From NCBI RefSeq assembly GCF_001613065.1, contig NZ_BDBQ01000031.1, positions 1 to 64,000 of the forward strand: a stretch of 64,000 nucleotides of DNA, in the 5' to 3' direction. Every line of letters starts with the position of its first letter. Within the stretch, counting starts at the first letter, position 1. Under the pieces are notes generated by a model, which saw only the letters and a program-made list of their open reading frames with translations, had not been told where the DNA came from and ran no database searches. Source of the stretch: Nocardia miyunensis NBRC 108239 (lineage in GTDB: Bacteria > Actinomycetota > Actinomycetes > Mycobacteriales > Mycobacteriaceae). Shown here one piece after another: positions 17,808 through 26,895 of this stretch. The position numbers and the translations under genes were made by a program.

Positions 17808-18719
17808 TCAACGACCGCAGACCCGACCGGAATAAGAAGGATCCAACGCCCGCAGGATGAGCCGAATCGCTATGGGCGACCGCGGAAATCCGACGTGCGT
17901 GACATCCGCCCCGGCGCAGACCGTCTGCACCCAGACATTGTCGACGACCGCCCGAGGCCCGGCACGCAGAAAGGTCGATTCCGGCGGCGTCGTCGTATCG
18001 TCCATTCGAGTCGCGATCACCGTGTAATCGACGCCGGGCACGGTGTCGCCGCCCGCGTTCAGGCGGTTCAGGAACCGGCTACCGGTGATCTGCTGAACTG
18101 CGGAAACCCCGAGCACGCTCGACACCGCACCCCCCAGCGGCCCCGACCCACTAGCGGTGTCCAGCGGATATCCCAGCAGGACGGAGGTCGATCCGTGGTT
18201 GGTAGCGCCCAGGGTCACCAGCTTGCGAACCACGTTCCGCTTCGGATCGGCCAGATCGGCGCCACCGGCGAACCGCATGTACTGCCGCGCCACCACCCCG
18301 CCCTGCGAATGCGCCACCATATCCACGTGCGCGGAAGACGTTGCGGCACGGACCTTTCCGACGAAATTCGCCAGCTGCACGGCCGACTTTCCGATATCCC
18401 CGGTGCCGTAGATGCCCGGCATCCTGCCGAGCAGGCTCGCGGTGTCGTGGCCGTAGTTGAGCGCGTACACGCAGTACCCCTGGGCCTTCAGCGCCGGAGC
18501 GAGCTTGTTCCAGGTGTCCTGGTTGCCCCAGGTGCCGTGCACGAGCACGACCGGATCCGGGTGCGCCGCCGAGGGCTTGCACCGCCAATCGTTCGCACCG
18601 GGCGGCGGCGCACTGCCGTCGAGCACAGGCGCCGCGCTCGCGGCAGGTCCACCGAATCCGACCATCGCGCACAGGGCCAGAACGGCGAGCAGGACAGCGG
18701 ACGACCGCATCCGCCACAT
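17808..18719 (-). CDS. Secreted lipase/esterase (alpha/beta-hydrolase, lipase class 2 type)
   Basis: The roughly 303-residue secreted enzyme has a signal peptide (MRSSAVLLAVLALCAMVG, likely cut after ASA-AP), oxyanion block VVLVHGTWGNQDTW, nucleophile elbow AHSQGG and a C-terminal His in THVGFPRSP. These match the triacylglycerol lipase/LipA-like group secreted by Actinobacteria. A cysteine near the C-terminus (GRVCGR) and one in TVCAGADV could form a disulfide. Several in-frame ATGs exist; the one at 18719 keeps a compact signal peptide. Confidence 0.88.
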   Translation of the reverse strand: MWRMRSSAVLLAVLALCAMVGFGGPAASAAPVLDGSAPPPGANDWRCKPSAAHPDPVVLVHGTWGNQDTWNKLAPALKAQGYCVYALNYGHDTASLLGRMPGIYGTGDIGKSAVQLANFVGKVRAATSSAHVDMVAHSQGGVVARQYMRFAGGADLADPKRNVVRKLVTLGATNHGSTSVLLGYPLDTASGSGPLGGAVSSVLGVSAVQQITGSRFLNRLNAGGDTVPGVDYTVIATRMDDTTTPPESTFLRAGPRAVVDNVWVQTVCAGADVTHVGFPRSPIAIRLILRALDPSYSGRVCGR

Positions 18720-18805
18720 CCCCCACGGCGAAGTGAATTCACAGGACATCCGTCAGATCATAGGGGCGCACGCGGAGAGCGCCTGGGAGGCCACCTGTGA
18801 AACGA

Positions 18806-18836
18806 CTGTGGGGCGATGCCTCACATCGCCCCACAG
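18806..18836 (-). terminator. Hairpin after antitoxin-like gene
   Basis: A perfect 13-bp stem (18806-18818/18824-18836), loop CCTCA, sits 14 bases beyond the stop of the leftward small gene. On the minus strand it is followed by TCGTTTC. Confidence 0.6.
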
Positions 18837-18849
18837 CCCAGGTAGAACG

Positions 18850-19047
18850 TTATTCCCCAGCTTTTTCGCGCAGTGCCTTCTTCGCCGCTTCCTGAGCCGC
18901 GTCGACCTGACCGGAGAATTTTCCGCCGGTCTTCTGATCGATGGCGTCACCGGCCTTCTCGATCAGCGGATCGAGCTTGTCGGCGTGCTGTCCGGCCGCA
19001 TCCACGGCCTTCTCGGCCACATCCTTGAACTTGTCGAACATTCCCAT
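18850..19047 (-). CDS. Rv0909-type antitoxin family small protein
   Basis: The 65-residue charged helical protein begins MGMFDKFKDVAEKA and contains KAGDAIDQKTGGKFSGQVD, the conserved core of the Rv0909/MT0933 antitoxin family (PF14013). In M. tuberculosis Rv0909 is paired with toxin Rv0910. No SRPBCC-type toxin gene lies next to this copy, so its antitoxin role is doubtful and it may be an orphan or a general small stress protein. AGGAGATC is well placed before the ATG. Confidence 0.8.
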   Translation of the reverse strand: MGMFDKFKDVAEKAVDAAGQHADKLDPLIEKAGDAIDQKTGGKFSGQVDAAQEAAKKALREKAGE

Positions 19048-19166
19048 GCGATCTCCTGGTCAGAAAACGGTGGTTCCCACACAGCTAACCCGACCAGGCG
19101 AGGGAACGGAACTCGGGCGCGTCGCGCATGGGACGCTCGCACCGCTACTCGCGGGCCTCCCGGCCG

Positions 19167-19793
19167 CTACCCTCGGGCCTCCCGCGCACCCTCAGCAAAG
19201 AAGTCCCGCACCCCCTCCGCGTCGCCCAGCTCGGTCAACGTGCGCGCCGCGCCGAAGGGCACGTTCCAGAACGGGCCCTCGCGACGCGTCCAGGGGCCGA
19301 CGTAGGCGTACGGCTCGCCGATAGCGCCGTCACCCGGCGACACGCCGTAGTTGACCTCCGCATCGGTGAGAGCGAGATCGAAATGTTCGGGCCACAGCAC
19401 CGGCGTGTTCGCGGGCGCGAATGCCCGCAGAGCGCGATCGCCGGTCTCGAACGCCCCGGCGATGACCCGGGCGCAGCCCGGATCGACCTCGATCGTGTCC
19501 TGCGGTGACACCCCGGAACCATCGGCGTAGACGCCCTGCGGGGCCTGCGCGGACACGCCCGCGGCCGCGGCGAGAGCCGCATAGGTGACGCCGGCGAGTG
19601 CGCCGATCTCCGCGCCGTCGGCACGCAGGACGTTCCCGTCCACGGCCAGCCGCGGTGTCGCGGTCGTGGCGAATCCGCCGGGCGCGGCGGCCAGCCGGAT
19701 CGTTCCGCTGGCCCGGTGCTGCGGACCGGCCAGCAGCAGCTCGGCGACGCCGTGCAGGCTGCGCAGGGTGCGGAGGTACTCGTTCGAATCCAT
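19167..19793 (-). CDS. Hypothetical protein, 208 residues
   Basis: I do not recognise this family. It begins MDSNEYLRTLRSLHGVAELLLAG and has repeated Gly/Ala-rich segments (RLAAAPGGFATTA, LAGVTYAALAAAAGVSAQAP). The C-terminus is aromatic and charged (YAYVGPWTRREGPFWNVPFG, then TELGDAEGVRDFFAEGA). It lacks a signal peptide and membrane segments and appears cytosolic. The N-terminal half looks like a helix-plus-sheet scaffold. The start at 19793 is preceded by AGGA; an upstream ATG at 19823 lacks one. It is convergent with nothing and follows metE's stop region on the same strand. Confidence 0.65.
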   Translation of the reverse strand: MDSNEYLRTLRSLHGVAELLLAGPQHRASGTIRLAAAPGGFATTATPRLAVDGNVLRADGAEIGALAGVTYAALAAAAGVSAQAPQGVYADGSGVSPQDTIEVDPGCARVIAGAFETGDRALRAFAPANTPVLWPEHFDLALTDAEVNYGVSPGDGAIGEPYAYVGPWTRREGPFWNVPFGAARTLTELGDAEGVRDFFAEGAREARG

Positions 19794-19906
19794 GTCGGTC
19801 CTGTTCGTCGGCCGGTACGACATCGGGGGACGTGCACCCCCTACCCGACCGATACAACCACGGCGCGTCCGTCGCCGGGGCCTGCCGGTGACGAACGCGC
19901 CGACGC

Positions 19907-22213
19907 TCACCGCTCGGATTCGGCTCGGCGGCGGACTCGGCGGGCGGCTGCGACCATGTTGCGCAGTGCGGGTTCCAGTTGCCAGCCGTGCCGGGTTTTG
20001 AGACCGCCGTCGGGGTTGGCCCAGAGACGTTCGGGGGTCAGCGCACGGGCGGCGGCGGTGAGGAGTTCGTCGAGCTCGTCGATGTCGGGGATGCGCGCCG
20101 AACGGCTTTCGTACACACCCGGTCCCACGCCGTGGGACAGGCCGTGGCCCTCCTCGGTGTCCTCGGCCAGGGCCTTGAGCACCCATTCGATCGAGCGGGT
20201 CGCGACGATGGCCGTGACGTCCGCATCCAGTTCCTCGATCGCCCGGACGATCTCCGCGCGGCCGGAATAGGCGATGTGCGTGTGGATCTGGGTCTGCGCC
20301 CGCACGCCCGAGGTCGCCAACCGGAAGGCGTTCACCGCCCAGCGCAGGTACTCCCGGCTCTGCGTGCCCGTACGCAACGGCAGCAACTCACGGATGGACG
20401 GCTCGTCCACCTGAATGATCGACACCCCGGCCTTCTCCAGATCGGCCAGTTCGTCCCGAATGGCAAGGGCCACTTGGTCGGCGGTCTCGTAGAGCGGCTG
20501 ATCCTGTCGCACGAACGAGCGCGCCACCATCGTAACCGGGCCTGTCACAATGCCTTTCACCGGTTTGTCGGTGAGCGACTGGGCGTAGGTGGTCCACTCC
20601 ACCGACATCGGCTTCGGGCGTGAGACGTCGCCGTACAGCACCGGCGGCCGCACACACCGCGACCCGTAGACCTGCACCCAGCCGAAATGCGTTGTGGCGA
20701 AACCATCGAGCAGTTCGGCGAAGTACTGGATCATGTCGTTGCGCTCGTGCTCACCGTGCACCAGCACGTCCAGGCCGATGTCCTCCTGCAACCGGATGGT
20801 CGACTCGATCTCGGCCTCGACCCGCTTGCGGTAGTCGTCGTAGGACAGTTTGCCCTCGCCGAGGTCGTAGCGCGCCTGCCGCATCGCATCGGTCTGCGGG
20901 AAGGACCCCAGCGTCGTGGCGGGCACCAGCGGCAGATTCAGCTTCTCGCGCTGGGCATCTCGGCGCACCTCGTACGGTTCGCGTTCACGCATCTGCGGCG
21001 TGATCGCGTAGACCCGTTGCCGCACAGCGTGTTTCTGTTTGAAATGCACCTCGCGCGGACGCCCGTGCCATTTGTCCGAAGGCCCTTCGGTCAACGCCTT
21101 CGCCAGCGAAACGACCTCGAGCACTTTCTGTTTCGCGAAGGCGAGCCGATCCGCGACCGGACCGTCGATATCGTACTCGACCAGCAGGTCGTAGGGCACG
21201 TGCAGCAGCGTCGTCCCGGTGGACACCACCAGATCCGGGCACACCCGCGACAGCGCGCTGAGGTAATCCAGCGTGACGCGCCGATCCGCGCGCCACACAT
21301 TGGTCCCGCTGATCACGCCCGCGTACAGCCGCTTGCGCTTGATCCCCGGAATCTTCGCCAGTTCCTCGGGCCGCACCCGATGACCGGCCAGATCCAGGCC
21401 GATCGCCTCCACCTGGGTCTGCGCCAGGATCGCGGTCGCCTCGCCGAAATCGCCGTACTGCCCGGTGACCAGGATGCGCGGACGCAGCGGCGCGGTGGAC
21501 AGCCGCTGATAGGCCGTCAGGAACGCGGCCAGTTCGGCCGGGCTGCGATCGGCGGCGAAGCACGGCTCGTCCAGCTGCACGCAGGTCGATCCGCGCTTGG
21601 CGAGGATCTCGAACAGCTCCTCGTACACCGGCAGCAGATCGTCCAGCAGACTCAGCCGATCGAATTCGGTCTCCCCCGGCACCTGCCCGGCCTTGGACAG
21701 CAGCAGCAGCGACAGCGGACCGAGCACCACCGGGCGCAGTTCGATACCGCGGGCCATCGCCCGGTCGAACTCGTCGAGCAGGGCCTCGGGATGCAGGGAG
21801 AACTCGGTGTCGGCATCGAGTTCGGGCTGCCGGTAGTGGTAGTTGGTGCCGAAGAAACGCACCAGCTCGAGCGGCCGCAGATCCGGCCGCCCGCGAGCCA
21901 TCAGGAAGTAGAAGTCCAAGGGGTGCAAGCCTTCTCGATACGGCTCGAACCGCTTGGGCACCGCGCCGAACAGCAGCGCGTTGTCCAGGACGTGGTCGTA
22001 GAAGGAGAACGTGTTACCCGGAACCTGCGTCAGCCCCGCCGCGGCCAGCTCATCGAACTGCGACTCCTGGATCTCACGACCTACGGCCAGCAGATTCTCC
22101 CGCGAGAGACTGCCGTGCCAATAGGACTCCAAAGCGCGCTTGAGTTCGCGATGCGGCCCGATCCTCGGATACCCGAGAATGCTCGACCCGAAGCCGTCGG
22201 TGACATTGACCAT
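19907..22213 (-). CDS. metE: MetE homologue (cobalamin-independent methionine synthase fold) lacking the zinc site
   Basis: This 768-residue full-length MetE homologue has both barrels: the N-terminal MetE_N domain (about 1-350) and C-terminal catalytic domain (about 430-760). Conserved segments include SSILGYPRIGPHRELK, LVHGEHERNDMIQYF, SYGSRCVRPP-like VYGSRCVRPP, DEPSIRELLPLR and NPDGGLKT. However, E. coli zinc ligands Cys643, Glu665 and Cys726 correspond here to Ala648, Val670 and Gly736, and the folate-site Trp in GPVTxxxWSF is Arg. Only the first His ligand (His646) remains. Methyl transfer by the known mechanism seems impossible; a new role or loss of function is inferred. No cobalamin riboswitch is seen upstream; the 5' region instead carries dispersed repeats. 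Confidence 0.85.
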   Translation of the reverse strand: MVNVTDGFGSSILGYPRIGPHRELKRALESYWHGSLSRENLLAVGREIQESQFDELAAAGLTQVPGNTFSFYDHVLDNALLFGAVPKRFEPYREGLHPLDFYFLMARGRPDLRPLELVRFFGTNYHYRQPELDADTEFSLHPEALLDEFDRAMARGIELRPVVLGPLSLLLLSKAGQVPGETEFDRLSLLDDLLPVYEELFEILAKRGSTCVQLDEPCFAADRSPAELAAFLTAYQRLSTAPLRPRILVTGQYGDFGEATAILAQTQVEAIGLDLAGHRVRPEELAKIPGIKRKRLYAGVISGTNVWRADRRVTLDYLSALSRVCPDLVVSTGTTLLHVPYDLLVEYDIDGPVADRLAFAKQKVLEVVSLAKALTEGPSDKWHGRPREVHFKQKHAVRQRVYAITPQMREREPYEVRRDAQREKLNLPLVPATTLGSFPQTDAMRQARYDLGEGKLSYDDYRKRVEAEIESTIRLQEDIGLDVLVHGEHERNDMIQYFAELLDGFATTHFGWVQVYGSRCVRPPVLYGDVSRPKPMSVEWTTYAQSLTDKPVKGIVTGPVTMVARSFVRQDQPLYETADQVALAIRDELADLEKAGVSIIQVDEPSIRELLPLRTGTQSREYLRWAVNAFRLATSGVRAQTQIHTHIAYSGRAEIVRAIEELDADVTAIVATRSIEWVLKALAEDTEEGHGLSHGVGPGVYESRSARIPDIDELDELLTAAARALTPERLWANPDGGLKTRHGWQLEPALRNMVAAARRVRRRAESER

Positions 22214-22228
22214 GAGCTTGGACTCCTC

Positions 22229-22272
22229 CTGTATTCGATGGCCTCCGCTTCGCTCCGGCGTGTTCGCGGCCC
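22229..22272 (-). repeat. GGAGCG-rich dispersed module, copy 2
   Basis: The complement reads GGCCGCGAACACGCCGGAG onward, matching copy 3 at 40019 and, from CGCCGGAGCG, copy 1 at 72. It lies in the 5' leader of the metE homologue, ending just before its AGGAGGAG ribosome site. Confidence 0.6.
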
Positions 22273-22276
22273 CGAA

Positions 22277-22341
22277 GGCTCACCGTTCAGCACTCGAGAC
22301 TCGGGCTTCGCCCATGCGCTTCGAGTGCTGAACGGTGAGCC
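22277..22341. repeat. Dispersed hairpin repeat, copy B
   Basis: Two perfectly complementary 21-base arms (22277-22297 and 22321-22341) flank a 23-base loop identical (in complement) to that of copy A at 1-43. The loop contains an inner GGGC-TTC-GCCC hairpin. The outer 15 arm bases are unrelated to copy A, yet pairing is perfect in both. The rest of the 22214-22528 gap holds the GGAGCG module and no gene. Confidence 0.8.
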
Positions 22342-22528
22342 GGCCGCGAACGGTCGCTCGAAGGCTCGCTCCGTGCGGGGCTGGGAGAGTGCGCATCTCG
22401 CGTTCCTGTGGTTGATGGCCGCTGATTCACTGCGGCGGGTTCGCGACTGGCGGTAAACGACTCGCTCCATAGGGTTGCGGCAAGAACCGAGGGGCGAGTC
22501 CGAAGCCGCGAGTACGCCGGTACAACAC

Positions 22529-23401
22529 TCAGACGCGACCGTACTGATAGAAACCGGCGCCCGTCTTCTTGCCGAGCAGACCCGCCTCGACCATGCGCAT
22601 CAGCAGCGGCGGCGCAGAGTACAGCGGCTCCTTGAACTCGGTGTACATCGAGTCCGCGATGGACTTCACCGTGTCCAGCCCGACCAGGTCGGTCAGCGCC
22701 AGCGGGCCCATCGGGTGGGCACAGCCCAGCACCATGGCCTTGTCGACGTCTTCCTTTGTGGCGAAACCGGATTCGACCATGCGGATGGCCGAGAGCAGGT
22801 ACGGCACGAGCAGGGCGTTGACCACGAAACCGGAACGGTCGGCCGAGCGGACGACCTGCTTGCCCAGCACCTCCGAGGCGAAGGATTCCGCGCGCTCGGC
22901 GACGGCGGCGCTGGTCTTGAGCGTGGTCACCAGCTCGACCAGCGGCAGCACCGGCACCGGGTTGAAGAAGTGCATGCCGACCACCCGCTCGGGCTGGGTG
23001 GTGGCGACGGCGATCTTCATGATCGGAATCGAGGAGGTGTTGGACGCCAGCACCGCATCGGGATCGGTGACCACCTTGTCGAGTTCGGCGAAGATCGAGG
23101 TCTTGACCTCCTCGCTCTCCAGCACGGCCTCCACGACCAGCTGACGATCGGCGAAATCGCCGAGGTCGGAGGTGAACCGCAGCCGCCAGGCCGCCTGCTC
23201 ACGCTCGCGTTCGGTGATCTTGCCGCTGCTCACGCCGCGATCCAGCGACCGCAGGATGCGGGCGCGACCCGCGGCGGCGAGTTCCCGGGTCTGTTCGAAC
23301 ACGAGCACGTCGACGTGCGCACGCGCGCACACCTCCGCGATTCCGGCACCCATCTGTCCGGCGCCGATCACACCGACACGTTGAATCTTTTCGCTGCTCA
23401 C
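22529..23401 (-). CDS. fadB2: 3-hydroxybutyryl-CoA dehydrogenase
   Basis: The 290-residue NAD-dependent dehydrogenase has Rossmann motif VGVIGAGQMGAGIAEVCA and the substrate-binding blocks SNTSSIPIMKIA, GMHFFNPVPVLPLVELV (first His catalytic) and GFVVNALLVPYL. It oxidises 3-hydroxyacyl-CoA to 3-ketoacyl-CoA in short-chain beta-oxidation or butyrate metabolism. Length equals M. tuberculosis FadB2 (Rv0468), which also lies next to icl1, here aceA, on the same strand. The GTG start at 23401 agrees with family length; GGAGAGG is about 11 bases upstream. Confidence 0.92.
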   Translation of the reverse strand: MSSEKIQRVGVIGAGQMGAGIAEVCARAHVDVLVFEQTRELAAAGRARILRSLDRGVSSGKITEREREQAAWRLRFTSDLGDFADRQLVVEAVLESEEVKTSIFAELDKVVTDPDAVLASNTSSIPIMKIAVATTQPERVVGMHFFNPVPVLPLVELVTTLKTSAAVAERAESFASEVLGKQVVRSADRSGFVVNALLVPYLLSAIRMVESGFATKEDVDKAMVLGCAHPMGPLALTDLVGLDTVKSIADSMYTEFKEPLYSAPPLLMRMVEAGLLGKKTGAGFYQYGRV

Positions 23402-23646
23402 GTCTGTTCCGCCTCTCCGCGTATTTTGCGGGCACCTGAGTGCCAATACAGTCATGCGCTCCCCCGCCTCTCCGCGACTTCAGCGTGACGTCAAGTGCGT
23501 GGAGACTTGCGCTTCGGGCCGACAGTTCGGGACGCGGTCGAGATTTGGACGTCCCCGGGGAGTTACCCATGTTCTTACGAAATCAGTTGTCGCGTACCGA
23601 AACCTGTCAGGCGCGTCGGCAACGGTTGGTGTTCATAGGGGAAAAA
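23402..23646. other. Gap between fadB2 and the aceA terminators
   Basis: No gene is supported here. The segment holds the leader of fadB2 and no clear operator. Together with the two hairpins downstream it makes a 389-bp interval before the aceA stop. Confidence 0.4.
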
Positions 23647-23679
23647 CCCTTCCCGCCGGGGCTGTTCGGTCGGGAAGGG
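23647..23679 (-). terminator. Rho-independent terminator of aceA
   Basis: A 9-bp perfect stem CCCTTCCCG/CGGGAAGGG (23647-23655/23671-23679) is followed on the minus strand by TTTTTC. The U-tract and position downstream of aceA make this a strong terminator call. Confidence 0.75.
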
Positions 23680-23722
23680 CTGGTGGGCACTCGTTGCAGG
23701 AGCGCCCATGTCGAGTGGTGGC

Positions 23723-23757
23723 GGGAACCGGCGGCGAACGCATCGCCGCCGGTTCCC
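23723..23757 (-). terminator. Upstream hairpin of the aceA 3' region
   Basis: A perfect 15-bp stem (23723-23737/23743-23757) with loop ACGCA lies 33 bases after the aceA stop, before the U-tract terminator at 23647. It may stabilise the mRNA end or act as a first termination point. Confidence 0.6.
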
Positions 23758-23790
23758 ATCACCGCCGCCCGCAGGGGCGACCGGTACAAC

Positions 23791-25083
23791 TCAGTGGAAC
23801 TGGCCCTCTTCGGTGGAGCCCTTCAGCGCCGCCGTCGAGGTGTTCGGGTCCACGGTGGTGGCGATGGTGTCGAAGTAACCGGCACCGACCTCACGCTGGT
23901 GCTTGACCGCGGTGAAGCCACGCTCGGCGGCGGCCTTGAACTCGCGCTCCTGCAGGTCGACGAAGGCCGTCATGCCCTCGCGGGCGTAGCCGTAGGCCAG
24001 GTCGAAGGCCGCGTAGTTCAGCGAGTGGAAGCCCGCCAGGGTGATGAACTGGAACTTGAAGCCCATCGCCGCCAGCTCCTTCTGGAACTTCGCGATGGTG
24101 GCGTCGTCCAGGTGCGCCTTCCAGTTGAACGACGGCGAGCAGTTGTAGGCCAGCAGCTGGTCGGGGAACTCCGACTTGACGCCCTCGGCGAACTTCCGCG
24201 CGACCTCGAGGTCCGGAATGCCGGTCTCCATCCAGATCAGGTCGGAGTAGGGGGCGTAGGCCTTGGCCCGCGCGATGCAGGGCTCGATGCCGTTCTTGAC
24301 GTGGTAGAAGCCCTCGGAGGTGCGCTCACCGGTGATGAAGGGCCGGTCGCGCTCGTCGACGTCCGAGGTGATCAGGGTCGCGGCCTCGGCATCGGTGCGC
24401 GCGATGACGACGGTCGGGGTGTCGGCGACGTCGGCGGCCAGACGCGCCGAGGTCAGGGTGCGGATGTGCTGCTGGGTGGGGATCAGCACCTTGCCGCCGA
24501 GGTGGCCGCACTTCTTCTCCGACGCCAGCTGGTCCTCCCAGTGGGTACCCGCGGCGCCGGCGGCGATCATGGCCTTCTGCAGCTCGTAGACGTTCAGCGC
24601 GCCACCGAAACCGGCCTCGCCGTCGGCGACGATCGGGACCACCCAGTTGTCGACCGAGGTGTCGCCCTCGACCTTGGCGATCTCGTCGGCGCGCAGCAGC
24701 GCGTTGTTGATGCGGCGCACGACCGACGGCACCGAGTTGGCCGGGTACAGCGACTGGTCGGGGTAGGTGTGCCCGGACAGGTTCGCGTCACCGGCGACCT
24801 GCCAGCCGGACAGGTAGATGGCACGCAGGCCGGCACGCACGGCCTGGACGGCCTGGTTACCGGTCAGAGCGCCGAGCGAGTGGATGTAGTCGCCCTCGGT
24901 GTTCACACCCTCCCAGAGGATCTCGGCACCACGACGCGCGAGCGTGTGCTCTTCGACGACGCTGCCCTGCAGCTTCACGACCTGATCGGCCGAGTACTCG
25001 CGGGTGATGCCCTTCCAGCGGGGGTTGGTGTCCCAGTCCTTCTGGATCTCCGCAGCGGTTTTCGGGGTGCCGGTGGTCGACAT
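23791..25083 (-). CDS. aceA: Isocitrate lyase
   Basis: The 430-residue enzyme cleaves isocitrate to glyoxylate and succinate, the first step of the glyoxylate shunt used on fatty acids and acetate. The catalytic signature KKCGHLGGK (Cys in [10 protein letters not shown]) is intact, as are [25 protein letters not shown] and the mobile-lid region near the C-terminus. It is the short bacterial form like M. tuberculosis Icl1 (Rv0467). The ATG at 25083 has GGAG 8 bases upstream. The upstream 500 bp carries a RamB-like box, and ramB itself lies at 41727. fadB2 follows after terminators, so the two may be separately transcribed. Confidence 0.96.
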   Translation of the reverse strand: MSTTGTPKTAAEIQKDWDTNPRWKGITREYSADQVVKLQGSVVEEHTLARRGAEILWEGVNTEGDYIHSLGALTGNQAVQAVRAGLRAIYLSGWQVAGDANLSGHTYPDQSLYPANSVPSVVRRINNALLRADEIAKVEGDTSVDNWVVPIVADGEAGFGGALNVYELQKAMIAAGAAGTHWEDQLASEKKCGHLGGKVLIPTQQHIRTLTSARLAADVADTPTVVIARTDAEAATLITSDVDERDRPFITGERTSEGFYHVKNGIEPCIARAKAYAPYSDLIWMETGIPDLEVARKFAEGVKSEFPDQLLAYNCSPSFNWKAHLDDATIAKFQKELAAMGFKFQFITLAGFHSLNYAAFDLAYGYAREGMTAFVDLQEREFKAAAERGFTAVKHQREVGAGYFDTIATTVDPNTSTAALKGSTEEGQFH

Positions 25084-25308
25084 CTCAGACTCCACTTCCT
25101 AGTTCGGGTCAGGTGCCCCATGTGCGGACTTCGTCGGGTTCCGACTGCGGGAGGCGGTCGGGGCCCTGCGATGTCCGAACACTGCTGGAGCGGCCATTTG
25201 CAGGCTTGCTATGCCCATCGGGCGTACTTCCACACGATGGCACAACCAAAAAGTGCCGTCTACCTGTTGCTAGTGTAAATCTCGGCTATCTTTCCCAACC
25301 CAATTGCT

Positions 25309-25325
25309 AACTCTGCAAAATTTGC
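25309..25325. promoter_or_regulatory. Candidate RamB-type operator upstream of aceA
   Basis: AACTCTGCAAA (25309-25319) differs at one base from the corynebacterial RamB box AACTTTGCAAA. It overlaps the dyad GCAAA-A-TTTGC (25315-25325). It lies 226 bases upstream of aceA in a 513-bp gap (25084-25596) that holds no gene. A TTGCTAGTGTAAA stretch at 25267-25279 resembles the palindromes at 1269, 2495 and 4133 but is not symmetrical. Confidence 0.45.
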
Positions 25326-25596
25326 GCGCGAATTGCGGGGTAGTTATCTACCCGCCAGTAGGCCTGACATGCGGATTTACGTAACGCTCGTACTGTTAGC
25401 GTGAGCCATACCACCGACCGAATCGCGACACCCGGATTGCCCGCTGTGACGACCTTCACAGGGCACCGGACCGCCGATCCGTGGCGGCGGTCACCGACTC
25501 CGGTCACATTCGGTGTCCCTGGACGCCCGAGCCGGATCGGACTGCAAGACTGACCCAGCCGAACCCACCGTCCGAATCCACTCGCCGAGGAGCACG

Positions 25597-26730
25597 ATGC
25601 GGAAACTGTCGATCGCCGCCGCCCTGGCCGTCGCCGCGGCCACCGCCCTGCTACAGCAGCCGCTGGCCCAGGCCGCGCCCGCAGCGGGCGTCTTCGAATC
25701 GGTCCAGCCGCTGTCCACCGCGGCGACACTGCCCGGTTCGGTGGATTCCCAGCGGTTCTTCTACGGCACCACGACCGTCGGCGATGCGCCGACCACGGCC
25801 AGCGCGGCGATCTACTTCCCGCCGGGTTCGCCGCCCGCCGGAGGCTGGCCGGTCATCGCCTGGGCGCACGGCACCGTCGGCATCGGCGACGACTGCGCGT
25901 ACAGCGTGGCCGGACCCGCCGCGGTCGATCGCGACTGGTCGTATCTGGGCACCTGGCTGAAACAGGGCTATGCGATCGTCGCCGCCGACTACGCCGGACT
26001 CGGCTCACCGGGCGAACACCCGTATCTGGACGGCCGGGTCGAGGCGCACAACGTCGTGGACGCCGTGCGCGCGGCGAACAGCCATTACCGGACGCTGTCC
26101 CGCAAGTGGGTCGTCGTCGGGCAGTCGCAGGGCGCGGGCGCGGCGGTCTCCACCGCCCGGTACGCGACCGCCTTCGGCCCGGAGCTGGACTACCGCGGCG
26201 CGGTCGCCACCGGAACACCCGCCTACATCGAGGACATCCTGACTCCCCTGGGCCCCGGTATCCCCCCGGTGAAGCTCAGCGGCGACACCACCGCCTACGC
26301 GCTCTACATCCTCAACGGCCTGCGCACCGCCCACCCGGAACTGAACATCGACTCGTATCTGACCCCCGAGGGCCGCTACTGGGTCGACCGCGCCCGCACC
26401 GAATGCCTCGGTCCGCTCGGCAAGGCCGTCACCGCGCAGAAGGTGATCGGCGGCGACCTGTTCTCCCGCCCGCTCTCGGACATCCCCGACTTCCACGGCC
26501 TGCTGCACAACTACCTCGGCCTACCCGAATCCGGCTACGACCGGCCTCTGTTCATGGGGCAGGGCCTGCTGGACACCGACGTGATCACCCCGGAGACCCT
26601 CCGCTTCGCCGCCGTCCTCACCGCCAATCGCCAGCCCCTGACCTTCCACACCTACCCCACCGACCACAGCGGCACGGTCCTGGCCTCCCAACCCGATTCA
26701 CTCCCGTTCGTGCGCGACCTGTTCGCCTGA
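25597..26730 (+). CDS. Secreted lipase of the LIP family
   Basis: The 377-residue protein has a Sec signal peptide (MRKLSIAAALAVAAATALL..., likely cut after AQA-AP), WAHGTVGIGDDC near the oxyanion hole, nucleophile elbow GQSQGAGA, and a C-terminal His in PTDHSGTV. This layout matches the secretory lipase family PF03583 (Candida LIP type) frequent in Nocardia and Mycobacterium. It would hydrolyse acylglycerols or esters outside the cell. GAGGAG sits 5 bases before the ATG. It diverges from aceA, so lipolysis and glyoxylate shunt are adjacent, though co-regulation is only inference. Confidence 0.88.
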   Translation: MRKLSIAAALAVAAATALLQQPLAQAAPAAGVFESVQPLSTAATLPGSVDSQRFFYGTTTVGDAPTTASAAIYFPPGSPPAGGWPVIAWAHGTVGIGDDCAYSVAGPAAVDRDWSYLGTWLKQGYAIVAADYAGLGSPGEHPYLDGRVEAHNVVDAVRAANSHYRTLSRKWVVVGQSQGAGAAVSTARYATAFGPELDYRGAVATGTPAYIEDILTPLGPGIPPVKLSGDTTAYALYILNGLRTAHPELNIDSYLTPEGRYWVDRARTECLGPLGKAVTAQKVIGGDLFSRPLSDIPDFHGLLHNYLGLPESGYDRPLFMGQGLLDTDVITPETLRFAAVLTANRQPLTFHTYPTDHSGTVLASQPDSLPFVRDLFA

Positions 26731-26738
26731 TCCGAGCT

Positions 26739-26759
26739 CCCCGGCTTGTCATTCCGGGG
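26739..26759 (+). terminator. Weak hairpin after lipase gene
   Basis: CCCCGG (26739-26744) pairs with CCGGGG (26754-26759) just after the lipase stop; there is no U-tract. Confidence 0.3.
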
Positions 26760-26895
26760 CGGCGAAGGTCGTTCGGCGCGGTTACGCTCGGCGGAATGGA
26801 TGTTGGACGCTGCGACGGGATTCCGCGCGCCGCCGCACATAACACACCGAGCGGATCGGCGCGCGCCTGTTTTCACGGCCGGCCCGGTCATCCGG

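Noticed and set aside
20687..22456. Long plus-strand frame antisense to the MetE homologue
   Set aside because: Shadow frame; its Gln/Arg/His-rich product lacks any family motif while the opposite strand encodes MetE.
22214..22528. Cobalamin riboswitch upstream of the MetE homologue
   Set aside because: No B12-box sequence or matching stem array was found; the gap contains dispersed repeats instead.
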